64,000 nucleotides of DNA from Halieaceae bacterium UBA4452 (GCA_002389505.1 DGPA01000044.1:295540-359539); one strand, 5' to 3'; positions 9,571-18,096 are shown, counted from the stretch's first letter. The notes: generated from the sequence alone by a model not told the origin. Numbers and translations are program-made.

Positions 9571-10311
9571 TTAACCCATGTACATTCCACCGTTAACATG
9601 AATTGTCTCACCGGTGATGTAGCTGGCCGCATCGCTGCATAAAAAAGCCACCGTCGCGCCCACCTCCTCTGCCTGCCCTAAGCGAGCCAGTGGTATTTGT
9701 CCGAGCATCAATTCTCGCTGTTGTTCTGATAGCTCTGCGGTCATATCCGTATCGATAAAACCGGGCGCGACCGCGTTGACCGTAATGGCACGCGAGCCAA
9801 GCTCCTTCGCGAGCGCCCGGGTGAACCCTTCGACGCCGGCTTTCGTTGCGGCATAATTGGACTGTCCCGGGTTACCCATTGAACCCACCACCGATGAAAT
9901 ACTGATAATTCGACCGAAACGGGCTTTCGTCATGCCACGCAGGCAGGCTTTACTGACGCGGAAAACGGCGTTCAAATTGGTATCGATAACACTGTGCCAC
10001 TCGTCATCTTTCATCCGCATGAGCAAGTTGTCGCGAGTAATGCCCGCATTATTGACTAACACGGTTGGCGCCCCAAAGCGCTCGTTTGTCGCGGCCATAA
10101 GCGCAGCAACACTGTCAGCGTCAGTGACATTGAGTGCCATACCTGCACCACCCAATGGTGATAACCAGCTGTCAATGCGATTCGCGCCTTCAACTGACGT
10201 TGCGGTACCAACGACAACAAAACCGTCATCAGCCAATTGCTGGGCAATGGCTTTACCAATACCTCGGCTAGCCCCGGTCACCAATGCCACTCTTTTTTCA
10301 CTATTGCGCAT
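9571..10311 (-). CDS. fabG: 3-oxoacyl-ACP reductase
   Basis: NADPH-dependent short-chain dehydrogenase that reduces beta-ketoacyl-ACP. The cofactor motif TGASRGIG is at about residues 11-18. The NNAG segment, the catalytic Ser (SISSVVGS), and YAATK are all present. The start at 10311 (246 residues) has a GAGGG ribosome site and matches the family N-terminus; the ATG at 10323 is four codons upstream. Either start overlaps the end of fabD, so the two are translationally coupled. Confidence 0.97.
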   Translation of the reverse strand: MRNSEKRVALVTGASRGIGKAIAQQLADDGFVVVGTATSVEGANRIDSWLSPLGGAGMALNVTDADSVAALMAATNERFGAPTVLVNNAGITRDNLLMRMKDDEWHSVIDTNLNAVFRVSKACLRGMTKARFGRIISISSVVGSMGNPGQSNYAATKAGVEGFTRALAKELGSRAITVNAVAPGFIDTDMTAELSEQQRELMLGQIPLARLGQAEEVGATVAFLCSDAASYITGETIHVNGGMYMG

Positions 10312-11263
10312 AGATACCCTCATTCGCCACGGTCCGTAACACCAACTCCAAGTCCTCGGGGGTTTCCATCACCGAACAGGGCAATGATCGGTCAATACGC
10401 TTCAACAGACCTGATAATACCTTGCCGGGCCCACACTCAACAAAATTCTCACAACCCCATGCCACCATCGTCGCAATGCAGCCGGTCCACTGAACGGGAG
10501 CAGAGACTTGCCGAACCAGTAACGCTTTAATGTCTGCAGCACTGTAGTGCAACGTGGTTGTCACATTGCTGACAACCGGTATGACGGGGTCATTGAGTTG
10601 AGTATCTGATAGTGCTTCGCCCAACGCTTCTCCAGCGTAGCCCATGAGCGGTGTGTGAAAAGGGGCGCTGACCGGTAGTGGCAGGGCTCGCTTTGCCCCA
10701 ACCTGTTTAAGCAAGTCCATCGCCTCGGTTACCGCCTCGGTGTGACCAGCGATCACTACTTGTCCTGGTGAGTTGTAATTAACAGCGAGCACTTGGTAGT
10801 CATCGCCACGTGAGACTCTCGCACAGGTAATATTGATAGATTCGTCATCAAGGCCAATGATCGCTGCCATAGCCCCGACGCCTGTCGGAACTGACGCCTG
10901 CATCGCTTCGCCGCGCAGGCGCACCAACGACACTGCGTCGGTAAATGACAAGCAATCGGCCGCCACTAACGCAGAAAACTCCCCTAAACTGTGGCCAGCC
11001 ACCACGGCTGGCATCGTGCCACCCGCACCTCGGTAAGCTCTAAATAAAGCGGCGCTGGCAGTGAGCACCAGCGGCTGGGTATTAGCGGTCAACGCTTGTG
11101 TCTCTGCCGAGCCCTCTTTGGCCATTTGCCAAAGGTCGAATCCGAGTACCTCAGACGCCTCAGAGAACGTATCGATCACAATGGGCCAAGCGTCGTGAGC
11201 GACCGATAGCATACCTACCGATTGGGAGCCTTGACCTGGAAAAAGAAAGGCGGTTTTGGTCAT
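10301..11263 (-). CDS. fabD: malonyl-CoA:ACP transacylase
   Basis: Moves the malonyl group from CoA to ACP to start each elongation round. The nucleophile Ser92 lies in GHSLGEF and the N-terminal FPGQGSQ motif is intact. The catalytic His is in the expected SAPFHTPLM segment. Length, 320 residues, is normal. It directly follows rpmF; the usual plsX and fabH genes are absent from the 92-base gap between them. Its stop overlaps the fabG start. Confidence 0.97.
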   Translation of the reverse strand: MTKTAFLFPGQGSQSVGMLSVAHDAWPIVIDTFSEASEVLGFDLWQMAKEGSAETQALTANTQPLVLTASAALFRAYRGAGGTMPAVVAGHSLGEFSALVAADCLSFTDAVSLVRLRGEAMQASVPTGVGAMAAIIGLDDESINITCARVSRGDDYQVLAVNYNSPGQVVIAGHTEAVTEAMDLLKQVGAKRALPLPVSAPFHTPLMGYAGEALGEALSDTQLNDPVIPVVSNVTTTLHYSAADIKALLVRQVSAPVQWTGCIATMVAWGCENFVECGPGKVLSGLLKRIDRSLPCSVMETPEDLELVLRTVANEGIYAQ

Positions 11264-11355
11264 GAAGCCCTCTAATCACTCATTCTTACAGCAGGGCTCG
11301 TGTGGCGGCGTTGCGCACGATGGCGAACCGCCTTGGTTAAAAGCCAGCATGCGGT

Positions 11356-11538
11356 TTAATCGTCATCGGCGAGATTGAGAACTTTTTGTCCTTTGTAAAA
11401 GCCATCGGCGCTCATGTGGTGGCGACGACGATTTTCACCCGAAGTTTGGTCAACCATGAGTGTTTGGCCCTCTAGTGAGTCGTGCGAACGACGCATTCCT
11501 CGACGAGAGCGCGTTTTCTTGCTCTTTTGTACAGCCAT
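11356..11538 (-). CDS. rpmF: 50S ribosomal protein L32
   Basis: Sixty-residue basic ribosomal protein of the large subunit. The N-terminal MAVQKSKKTRSRRGMRRSHD pattern and the later HHMSADGFY segment are characteristic of L32. The zinc-ribbon cysteines found in some homologues are absent, as in many gammaproteobacteria. It lies 43 bases after yceD, the conserved pairing, and upstream of the fab genes. Confidence 0.97.
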   Translation of the reverse strand: MAVQKSKKTRSRRGMRRSHDSLEGQTLMVDQTSGENRRRHHMSADGFYKGQKVLNLADDD

Positions 11539-11581
11539 AATGGGCTCCTATTTTAAGCCGCGAAGCGAACTGTGAGCCGCC

Positions 11582-12127
11582 TCAGTCTCTATTTCCACCT
11601 GCCTTCAGTGTAGCGAGCACACCGAATGGATTCTCTTTTCTCTGCCCTAACGATTCGTTTACGTTAGTGACACCCTTATCGGAAGCAGTCATACCGGCCT
11701 TTACAGCACATTGACTGTCATCGTGATAGCTAAAGGCTGGCAATGCCAGTAGCAACTCATCTTCCACCATTTGCCACAGGTCCGACTCACCCTCCGTAAT
11801 TAATGGTTCATAACGCGTCGGTAAGGCCTGCGCCTGTTCGTCGGTCCACACCGCGGCTAGCAGACTGTTAGCCTGCAAGTCGATGGTCAAACATGTCAAA
11901 CACCGCTGGCAGGTCACAGCGACTTGCATACTCACGTTCAGAGCAGCAATGTACCGTCCCTCCTCGTCACGACTACAATCGACACGGACCTGTGCAGGCG
12001 CGTCTGCGCTGGCGATAGCCGCGGCGAGACGGGGCATTCGGGCCTCGGTTAATCCACCCTCGATCACCACTTGCCTCGCCGCCAAAGTTCGGACCTCGAC
12101 CGTCTGTGGTATACCTGCACGCTTCAT
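11582..12127 (-). CDS. yceD: YceD/DUF177 family protein, rRNA-associated
   Basis: DUF177 proteins sit upstream of rpmF in most bacteria and are linked to 23S rRNA maturation and ribosome assembly; the exact role here is inferred. The 181-residue product carries the family's cysteine motif VTCQRCLTCL near residue 85. Its start codon lies only 8 bases after a near-consensus -10 element, so its mRNA is probably leaderless or nearly so. It is the first gene of the rpmF-fabD-fabG-acpP series. Confidence 0.92.
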   Translation of the reverse strand: MKRAGIPQTVEVRTLAARQVVIEGGLTEARMPRLAAAIASADAPAQVRVDCSRDEEGRYIAALNVSMQVAVTCQRCLTCLTIDLQANSLLAAVWTDEQAQALPTRYEPLITEGESDLWQMVEDELLLALPAFSYHDDSQCAVKAGMTASDKGVTNVNESLGQRKENPFGVLATLKAGGNRD

Positions 12128-12135
12128 GGCGGCGA

Positions 12136-12164
12136 ATGATACGGACGCACCCGGTGCGTGTCAA
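12136..12164 (-). promoter_or_regulatory. sigma-70 promoter of the yceD-rpmF-fab operon, with palindrome
   Basis: Minus-strand -35 TTGACA (12159-12164), a 17-base spacer and -10 TATCAT (12136-12141). The yceD ATG begins 9 bases beyond the last -10 base, so the expected transcription start falls on or just before it. The spacer holds a 15-base palindrome, ACGCACC-C-GGTGCGT (12145-12159), whose outer base overlaps the -35 element. A repressor bound there would block polymerase. The palindrome matches no operator I recognise. Confidence 0.8.
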
Positions 12165-12199
12165 AAAAAAATCTCGGTAATTCAAAGGCTTTGCTACTC

Positions 12200-12805
12200 A
12201 TGTCACATAATCTCAAACCACTCCCTAAAAACCTAGTGCTGGCGTCTAGCTCACCCTATCGCAAGCAACTTTTTTCACGTTTACGGCTGCCATTCGAGTC
12301 TCGGACGCCAGCTGTGCCAGAATTGCCGAGGCGCGGTGAAAGCCGGTCTGCACTTGCCTATCGACTGTCAGTGGAGAAGGCCCAAGCCGTGGCAAAGGCC
12401 AGTGACCCTGACACGTTGTATATCGGCAGTGATCAGGTCGCGACGTGCGCTCGCCAATTGCTCGGCAAACCCGGCACCCTCGATAAAGCACAGGCACAAC
12501 TGCAGCTGTGTTCAGGGCAGCAAGTCACGTTTTACACGGGCTTTGCGCTTTGGCGTCCTACCTCTCACTTCCTCCATGGTCAGGTGGTAACAACAACGGT
12601 GACGCTAAGGCGCTTATCTGATTCTGCCATTGCTCGCTACCTTCAATCTGACAGTCCCTTCGATTGTGCCGGCAGCTTTAAATGGGAATCGCTGGGTATT
12701 AGTCTCTTTGAGTCGCTGGCGAGTGAAGACCCAACGGCATTAGAGGGACTACCCCTCATTGGTCTGTGTACGGCACTCCGCGCTCAGGGCTATGCACTTC
12801 CGTAG
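12200..12805 (+). CDS. yceF: Maf-like nucleotide pyrophosphatase YceF
   Basis: Maf/Ham1-fold pyrophosphatase; the YceF subgroup hydrolyses modified nucleotides such as 7-methyl-GTP and so cleans the NTP pool. The N-terminal LVLASSSPYRKQLF loop and the catalytic GSDQVA aspartate are visible. An in-frame GTG at 12158 would add 14 residues, but the ATG at 12200 gives the family length (201 residues). The gene diverges from yceD, the usual arrangement. Subgroup is chosen by its place beside yceD-rpmF. Confidence 0.9.
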   Translation: MSHNLKPLPKNLVLASSSPYRKQLFSRLRLPFESRTPAVPELPRRGESRSALAYRLSVEKAQAVAKASDPDTLYIGSDQVATCARQLLGKPGTLDKAQAQLQLCSGQQVTFYTGFALWRPTSHFLHGQVVTTTVTLRRLSDSAIARYLQSDSPFDCAGSFKWESLGISLFESLASEDPTALEGLPLIGLCTALRAQGYALP

Positions 12806-12889
12806 CGATTGAATTCCATCCTTATTTTACATCCCAATCACAATAATCGTCGTAACGATCGTCGGCGGCCCAAGCGCTACCCCAGGACG

Positions 12890-13825
12890 CTACAGAGGTG
12901 CTCCCAAGCGCTGACAAACCGCGTGTAAATCAGTCGGGAGTGGTGCTTCGACCGATATTCGTCGTCCATCAACAGAAAAATGTAGCGATGCCGCATGCAG
13001 AAACAACCGGGGCACTTTATAGGTTTCAGCGATACCCTCAGCGTCGCCCATGGCGTATTTTTGCTCACCTAAAATGGATAAGTTGGCATGCTGGCAATGC
13101 ACTCTTATTTGATGGGTCCGGCCGGTAATCGGTTTGGCCTCTATTAACGTTGCTCGTCTCCACCGACGTAAGACGCTAAAGTCCGTAACACAAGGTCGGC
13201 CCTGGGCCGACACTTTTACCCGTCGCTCACCAGAAGCCAAAGAGAACCGTTCGAGCGGCGCATCGATACGTTTTAAATGCGCCGGCCAACGACCGCACAC
13301 GAGTGCCTGATAGCGCTTATCAATCTGGCCATTACGCAGCTGTGTGTGTAGATCGCGTAATGTGCTGGCCCGCTTGGCAACAAGTAAGAGCCCCGAAGTA
13401 TCCCTATCGAGTCGGTGAACAAGTTCTAGATAACGTTGCTCAGGGAACATAAGGCGCAGCGTTTCTATGAGTCCCGCAGTGACACCGCTGCCGCCATGCA
13501 CTGCGAGGCCCGAAGGTTTGTCGATAACCAATAGTTGATCGGTCTCCAACACCACCGCCTCCCGAAGTCGCTCAGTCCAGTGGTGCGACGCGGCCTTAGG
13601 GGTTGACCGTTGATTTTGATTAAGCGGTGGGACGCGCAACTTATCTCCGGTCTGTAGCTTTGTCTCAGGTTTAGCCCGGCCTTTGTTAATACGCACCTCG
13701 CCCTTTCTAATGGCCTTGTAAATGCGGGTTTTCGGTACGCCGCTCAGTACTCGTAGCAAGTAGTTATCCAAGCGTTGCCCAGCCTCAAGCTCAGAGATTT
13801 GGATAACCTGTACCCCGTGATTCAC
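12890..13825 (-). CDS. rluC: 23S rRNA pseudouridine synthase RluC
   Basis: Isomerises uridines 955, 2504 and 2580 of 23S rRNA in E. coli. An S4 RNA-binding domain occupies the first ~75 residues (AGQRLDNYLLRVLSGVPKT). The RluA-type catalytic core follows, with the catalytic Asp in HRLDRDTSGLL. Divergence from rne is the classic arrangement. The start is uncertain. The GTG at 13825 gives 311 residues, close to the E. coli 319. The frame stays open to a TTG at 13945, but those residues look non-family and no clear ribosome site marks either. Confidence 0.92.
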   Translation of the reverse strand: MNHGVQVIQISELEAGQRLDNYLLRVLSGVPKTRIYKAIRKGEVRINKGRAKPETKLQTGDKLRVPPLNQNQRSTPKAASHHWTERLREAVVLETDQLLVIDKPSGLAVHGGSGVTAGLIETLRLMFPEQRYLELVHRLDRDTSGLLLVAKRASTLRDLHTQLRNGQIDKRYQALVCGRWPAHLKRIDAPLERFSLASGERRVKVSAQGRPCVTDFSVLRRWRRATLIEAKPITGRTHQIRVHCQHANLSILGEQKYAMGDAEGIAETYKVPRLFLHAASLHFSVDGRRISVEAPLPTDLHAVCQRLGAPL

Positions 13826-14353
13826 AGCTTTTATGTCTTTTTGCTCTGGCAATTGATTTACTCGGTTATTAATGGTACGTTCGGCGCCGGCTGAGGGCGG
13901 TACGCCCGGGCGACAGGGTCGACCCCGACAGAGAGATGAACGCAAAAATCTACCCCGTCACCAGATTACAGTATTCTAGTTTTTTAGCAGCTCACTATGA
14001 CAGACCTGCGTCATTAACGTAAAAGAGCTGTCCGGAACCCACCGGCGAGAATATCCCGCAGCCCGAAGATACGACGCCCGCTAGCGTCACCGGACCACTC
14101 CGTGTACAGGAAGCGAAGAGTACACGTTAGAGCGGAGGTGATGATACCGGGCAACTGAATATAACCCGCGAAACTATGAACGCGGTGCGAATTTTAAGTG
14201 GTCGATGCTTGCGTCAGGCCGCTGAAACAAGGAAGAAAGAAGTGGTGATTTTGACCACTTCCCCATAGCAGTATTGCTGTGGCGACCACTTGGTTTTGAA
14301 GGCAACTCGCCTTCGCGCACCCGTTCAGTGTTAGCGCTAACTGGACGTAATCC
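13826..14353 (+). promoter_or_regulatory. rluC/rne intergenic region and structured rne leader
   Basis: About 400-500 bases without a convincing gene separate rluC and rne. In enterobacteria the long 5' untranslated region of rne folds into hairpins that RNase E itself senses, giving autoregulation. Here two clear hairpins lie close to the start: GAAGTGGT/ACCACTTC with a 7-base loop (14239-14261) and GAAGGC/GCCTTC with a 5-base loop (14298-14314). A further palindrome TTAGCGCTAA (14331-14340) is adjacent. Function is inferred by position and shape, not by sequence identity. Confidence 0.5.
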
Positions 14354-17300
14354 ATGAAAAAAATGTTAATAAATGCAACGCAATCGGAAGAGGTGCGTGT
14401 CGCCCTTGTCGATGGCAGTCGGCTGTATGACCTAGATATTGAAAACCGTGCGCGTGTTGCCACTAAAGCCAATGTCTATAAAGCTAAAATAACCCGTGTG
14501 GAACCCAGTCTCGAAGCGGCCTTTGTCGACTTTGGCGCTGATCGTCACGGCTTTCTTCCCCTCAAAGAGATTTCCCCTCAATATTTCCGCAGTTCCGCAC
14601 CAACGAGTGAAGGTAAAACTCGCATCAAGGACGTGCTGAAGGAAGGCACCGAGCTGATCGTTCAAGTGGATAAGGAAGAGCGCGGCACTAAAGGTGCGGC
14701 ACTTACCTCCTTCATCAGTTTAGCGGGGCGTTATATGGTCTTGATGCCCAACAATCCCCGGGCAGGTGGCATTTCTCGCCGCATTGAGGGTGAGCATCGC
14801 AGTGAATTGCGAGAGGCCTTAGCTGAGTTAACTATTCCAGACGGGATGGGCGTCATTATTCGTACAGCCGGTGTCGGCCGAAGTGCTGAAGAACTGCAGT
14901 GGGATTTAGACTATTTGCTGCAGCTGTGGGACGCCATTTCAACCGCCAATGCGGAGAACAAAGGCCCTGTCCTTCTCTATCAAGAGAGCGACGTGATTAT
15001 TCGCGCGATTCGCGATTATTTACGCGACGACATTGATCAGGTGCTCATTGACGATGATGGCGCCTTCAAACAAGCCAATGATTTTGTCTCAATGGTCATG
15101 CCACGATTCAGCCAGCGTGTGAAAAAGTATGAGGATACCGTGCCATTGTTTAATCGGTTTCAAGTAGAGGGGCAGATTGAAACCGCCTTTCAGCGCGAAG
15201 TGCGATTACCGTCTGGTGGTTCCATCGTTATTGATCCCACCGAGGCATTGGTCTCTATTGATATAAACTCGGCGCGCGCAACAAAGGGCGCCGATATTGA
15301 GCAGACTGCCCTACACACAAATCTAGAAGCGGCGGACGAAATTGCTCGGCAGCTCAGGCTGCGCGATATGGGCGGTTTAATTGTCATAGATTTCATTGAT
15401 ATGAATGCGGCAAAAAATCAGCGTGCCGTGGAAAACCGAATGCGTGATGCCTTAGAAATTGATCGCGCGCGAGTTCAAGTTGGTCGCATTTCACGCTTTG
15501 GATTGCTCGAAATGTCCCGCCAGCGTTTGCGCCCCTCTTTAGGCGAAACAAGCGCCATGGTCTGCCCCCGCTGTACAGGGCAAGGCACTATTCGCGATAC
15601 GAAATCTCTGGGTCTGGCCATTCTACGCCTGCTGCAAGAAGAGGCTGCCAAAGACCGCACGGGTGAAGTGCGTGCGGTTGTGCCGGTTGATGTCGCTGCG
15701 TTTCTACTCAACGAAAAGCGCGCAGCGGTCAACGACATTGAGAGCAGCAATGGCGTGAGACTATTGATTATTCCCAATCCACACAAAGAAACGCCCCACT
15801 TTGAAGTCACTCGCTTGCGTGAAGATGAGATGGAAGAGAACGACACTGTTAGCTTTGAGGTAGAGCTGGACACGCCTGAACTGCTATTAATCCGGGATGA
15901 TGACAACGATGCACCTGCCTTACCTAAAGCCTTAGTGCGCGGCATAAAACCTCAAGGGCCAGCGCCCGCCAATGACGCTGATGTGCCACCGCAGAACGTT
16001 ACGACAACAGAAGCCAATAAACCGATAGCCAAACAGCCTGCGGATGCCAAAAGTGCGAAACCTGGCTTACTGAGTAAATTGTGGGGTTCGCTGTTCGCAC
16101 CCGTGCCAACCGCTCAGCCAGCGAAGCTAGACGCTGACCTGCCAGCGGCTGATAACACCGAGGACAGCAGTGCTGACTCAGAGGATAGCGGCCAACACCG
16201 AACGCGAAGCCGGGATCAAAATAGGCGAAAAAAGCCCAGTGACAACAGCTCATCCACTGACCACAGCGATGAAGATCACGACATTGATGTCAACTCTGAC
16301 GATGAAACCTCAGAAGACGATGACAGCAGTGATCGACCCAAGCGACGGAGACGTCGTGGCCGACGGGGTGGTCAGCGACGTAGCGACGGGGATATGGACT
16401 CATCATCAGATTCTGACCCTGACGATGATGGGGCAGATAGTGATGAAGATAGTGATGTAGAGATCCAGCCACCTACCGAGGTCGAGGCCAAAGACCAGCA
16501 AACTACCGCCCGGCATCGCCCTAGCGGCCAAAAAAGTGCCGGGCGTCGTCGGCGCAGAGGGACAAGACCTGAGATGGCCGCTAGTGAGGTGGCTACAGAT
16601 ACAGTAGACCCAGCGACCAATCCCCTACCCCTCCTTGATGACGGTGTGCTGTCTAACGGTGCCAATTCCATGGAGGCTACTGAAGCTCCACCGTCGGAAG
16701 GGGCGGAGGCTCAGTTAGCGGCTAAGGATGAAGACGCGCCAGTGCCCCAGATAATGGACGAACCGATATCTGAGGTGGAGCCCGCCGCTAGTGTCCAAGC
16801 AACTGTTGAAGTGTTTGCTGAAACAGGTGATAGCGAATCACCAATGGCGGCAGAGCCACTGATGACAGGGAGCATCACAACATCCGGCGTAGACGCAGAA
16901 CCACCACTACCGATGGACAGCACTCCCCCTGCCAGCGACGGCACCGATGAAGCTGAAACGACAGCTGCAGCGGACGTGGCTGAAATTACAGTATCTGAAG
17001 AGCAGATTTCAGTCGTTAACAACCCGTCAGCGACCGATGTATCGCCAATGACAACCCCCACCATAGAGACGTCAGCCGTAGAGAGCTCGAGCGGTGCCGC
17101 CATAATCAGCGAAACAGCCAGCGCTGGCGCCAATAACGACGGTGTGACAGACGATGGTCGAGCAGTCAATGACCCGCGAAATCGGCCCAAACCCATCTTG
17201 GATATTGCCATTTCAACCCAACGCGCTGTGCTGTTCGAGCACGAAGCTGCCCCTGCAGTCACCGTCGTAAAACGTGATATTCCCCGAGCCAGCAATGATC

Positions 17301-17377
17301 CACGCAGCAGTGTTACTCCAACAGGGACCATTGCCCAAGAGGACGAGGCTACTGTGGATGACACTAGCGAGGGTTAA
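14354..17377 (+). CDS. rne: ribonuclease E
   Basis: Essential endonuclease for mRNA decay and rRNA/tRNA maturation, and scaffold of the degradosome. The 1007-residue protein begins with the family MKKMLINATQ. An S1 domain lies at about 35-125, then the 5' sensor and DNase I-like region. The catalytic aspartates are in SIDINSAR and VIDFIDM (303 and 346 by E. coli numbering). The zinc-link cysteines are in CPRCTGQG. After about residue 510 the chain becomes a disordered tail: long Asp/Ser acidic runs, Arg-rich RNA-binding patches near 655 and 730, then a low-complexity Ala/Thr/Ser stretch. A short conserved-looking motif near the C-terminus (RNRPKPILDI) may bind a partner. Confidence 0.97.
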   Translation: MKKMLINATQSEEVRVALVDGSRLYDLDIENRARVATKANVYKAKITRVEPSLEAAFVDFGADRHGFLPLKEISPQYFRSSAPTSEGKTRIKDVLKEGTELIVQVDKEERGTKGAALTSFISLAGRYMVLMPNNPRAGGISRRIEGEHRSELREALAELTIPDGMGVIIRTAGVGRSAEELQWDLDYLLQLWDAISTANAENKGPVLLYQESDVIIRAIRDYLRDDIDQVLIDDDGAFKQANDFVSMVMPRFSQRVKKYEDTVPLFNRFQVEGQIETAFQREVRLPSGGSIVIDPTEALVSIDINSARATKGADIEQTALHTNLEAADEIARQLRLRDMGGLIVIDFIDMNAAKNQRAVENRMRDALEIDRARVQVGRISRFGLLEMSRQRLRPSLGETSAMVCPRCTGQGTIRDTKSLGLAILRLLQEEAAKDRTGEVRAVVPVDVAAFLLNEKRAAVNDIESSNGVRLLIIPNPHKETPHFEVTRLREDEMEENDTVSFEVELDTPELLLIRDDDNDAPALPKALVRGIKPQGPAPANDADVPPQNVTTTEANKPIAKQPADAKSAKPGLLSKLWGSLFAPVPTAQPAKLDADLPAADNTEDSSADSEDSGQHRTRSRDQNRRKKPSDNSSSTDHSDEDHDIDVNSDDETSEDDDSSDRPKRRRRRGRRGGQRRSDGDMDSSSDSDPDDDGADSDEDSDVEIQPPTEVEAKDQQTTARHRPSGQKSAGRRRRRGTRPEMAASEVATDTVDPATNPLPLLDDGVLSNGANSMEATEAPPSEGAEAQLAAKDEDAPVPQIMDEPISEVEPAASVQATVEVFAETGDSESPMAAEPLMTGSITTSGVDAEPPLPMDSTPPASDGTDEAETTAAADVAEITVSEEQISVVNNPSATDVSPMTTPTIETSAVESSSGAAIISETASAGANNDGVTDDGRAVNDPRNRPKPILDIAISTQRAVLFEHEAAPAVTVVKRDIPRASNDPRSSVTPTGTIAQEDEATVDDTSEG

Positions 17378-17446
17378 TTGCCTAAGGCGTGACTGGACGC
17401 ACCGGCGTTGATGACAGACCGCGCACTTGGTGTGGGGTGCGAATAA

Positions 17447-17475
17447 GAAAAAGCAGAGGGACATCCTTGTCCCTC
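17447..17475 (-). terminator. intrinsic terminator with AGGA loop
   Basis: Minus-strand hairpin of eight perfect pairs, GAGGGACA/TGTCCCTC (17456-17475), closing a 4-base AGGA loop and followed within three bases by five T residues (17448-17452). It reads as an intrinsic terminator for a minus-strand transcript. Its loop also displays the core CsrA/RsmA recognition motif, as in the last hairpin of some Rsm-type RNAs. Confidence 0.8.
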
Positions 17476-17700
17476 ACCACATCTTTCGCCTCAGTGAGGT
17501 CTTTTGGAGGGCCTTCCTTGGCCCAGTGGGCCTTCCTTGACCCTTCTCGTCCCTGACGTTTCTTCTGCTGGCCACAGAACATCTCCTCACTGCTAACGGC
17601 AGCCACCCTCGCCATTTCCCTTAGCAGGGGCGGGCATGTTGGACCTGGACATTGACCCTAGTCCCTCAGCCAGTACCGCCATGATTGCATATAGCCTCGC
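17447..17700 (-). ncRNA. candidate CsrA/RsmA-sequestering small RNA (CsrB/RsmX-like)
   Basis: The 560 bases between rne and tRNA-Ser hold no convincing gene, but the minus strand carries a series of GGA-presenting hairpins. These are GGGCC-AAGGAA-GGCCC (17509-17524), GGGTC-AAGGAA-GGCCC (17528-17543), CGTC-AGG-GACG (17548-17558), a longer CTGCTAA/TTAGCAG stem enclosing a GGGA (17590-17627), and the terminator loop AGGA. Eight GGA triplets occur in about 220 bases. Decoy RNAs of CsrA/RsmA have exactly this build. The 5' end is not defined: a TATATG near 17689 could be a -10, and I see no GacA-type upstream box. An overlapping 77-codon frame looks spurious. Confidence 0.55.
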
Positions 17701-17872
17701 AATACGCAATTAAACATTCACAGCCGGCGGCGTCCTAAACTGACCCTGCCTTTGCCGGGCAAAACCACGTCCCCAAGCCGGTTGTTAGCGGGACTATCCC
17801 CTAGATGACCCCGATACGCCGCGTGAGCGACTACGCGTACTGCAAAAAACATCAATTCATCGCATTAGCTAC

Positions 17873-17900
17873 TTGATAGCCTCGCAGGCATAGTTATAAT
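17873..17900 (+). promoter_or_regulatory. promoter of tRNA-Ser
   Basis: TTGATA (17873-17878), a 16-base spacer, and a perfect TATAAT (17895-17900), followed by a GCGCGC discriminator. Transcription would start near 17907, about 30 bases before the tRNA. A GC-rich discriminator is typical of promoters under stringent (ppGpp/DksA) control. Confidence 0.85.
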
Positions 17901-17937
17901 GCGCGCTTCCCACCGACCATGAGCGTCTACGGGAATT

Positions 17938-18025
17938 GGTGGGCTGGCTGAGTGGTCGAAAGCGGCGGTCTTGAAAACCGTTGACGGGAAACCGTCCGTA
18001 GGTTCGAATCCTACGCCCACCGCCA
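17938..18025 (+). tRNA. tRNA-Ser(UGA)
   Basis: An 88-base class II tRNA. The acceptor stem GGTGGGC pairs with GCCCACC. The anticodon loop CTTGAAA gives anticodon UGA, a long variable arm follows, and the T-loop is TTCGAAT. The CCA end is encoded (18023-18025). It has its own strong promoter. After it come two hairpins (8 bp at about 18039-18061 and AGCAGGGTG/CACCCTGCT at 18069-18096) without a clear T run. Confidence 0.97.
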
Positions 18026-18068
18026 TATTAAGAAAGAAAAGTGCCTTATTATTAGGCGCTTAGGTAGA

Positions 18069-18096
18069 AGCAGGGTGTGACGACTACCACCCTGCT
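18069..18096 (+). terminator. stable hairpin downstream of tRNA-Ser
   Basis: Nine perfect pairs, AGCAGGGTG/CACCCTGCT, around a 10-base loop, 44 bases past the tRNA end. No T run follows, so it may stop polymerase only with Rho, protect a 3' end, or be a remnant of the insertion-sequence end that lies next to it. Confidence 0.35.

Noticed and set aside
13826..13945. N-terminal extension of rluC to a TTG at 13945
   Set aside because: The extra 40 residues (RCRGRP-type, Pro/Arg-rich) do not resemble RluC, and a GTG at 13825 gives a family-length protein.
16711..17364. Long antisense open frame (217 codons) opposite the rne tail
   Set aside because: It mirrors the low-complexity Ala/Thr/Ser tail of RNase E, has no ribosome site and resembles no family; it is a composition artefact.
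17382..17615. 77-codon frame overlapping the small-RNA candidate
   Set aside because: It runs through the terminator stem and hairpins, is Lys/Arg/Glu-rich without family features, and its conserved-looking parts are explained better by RNA structure.
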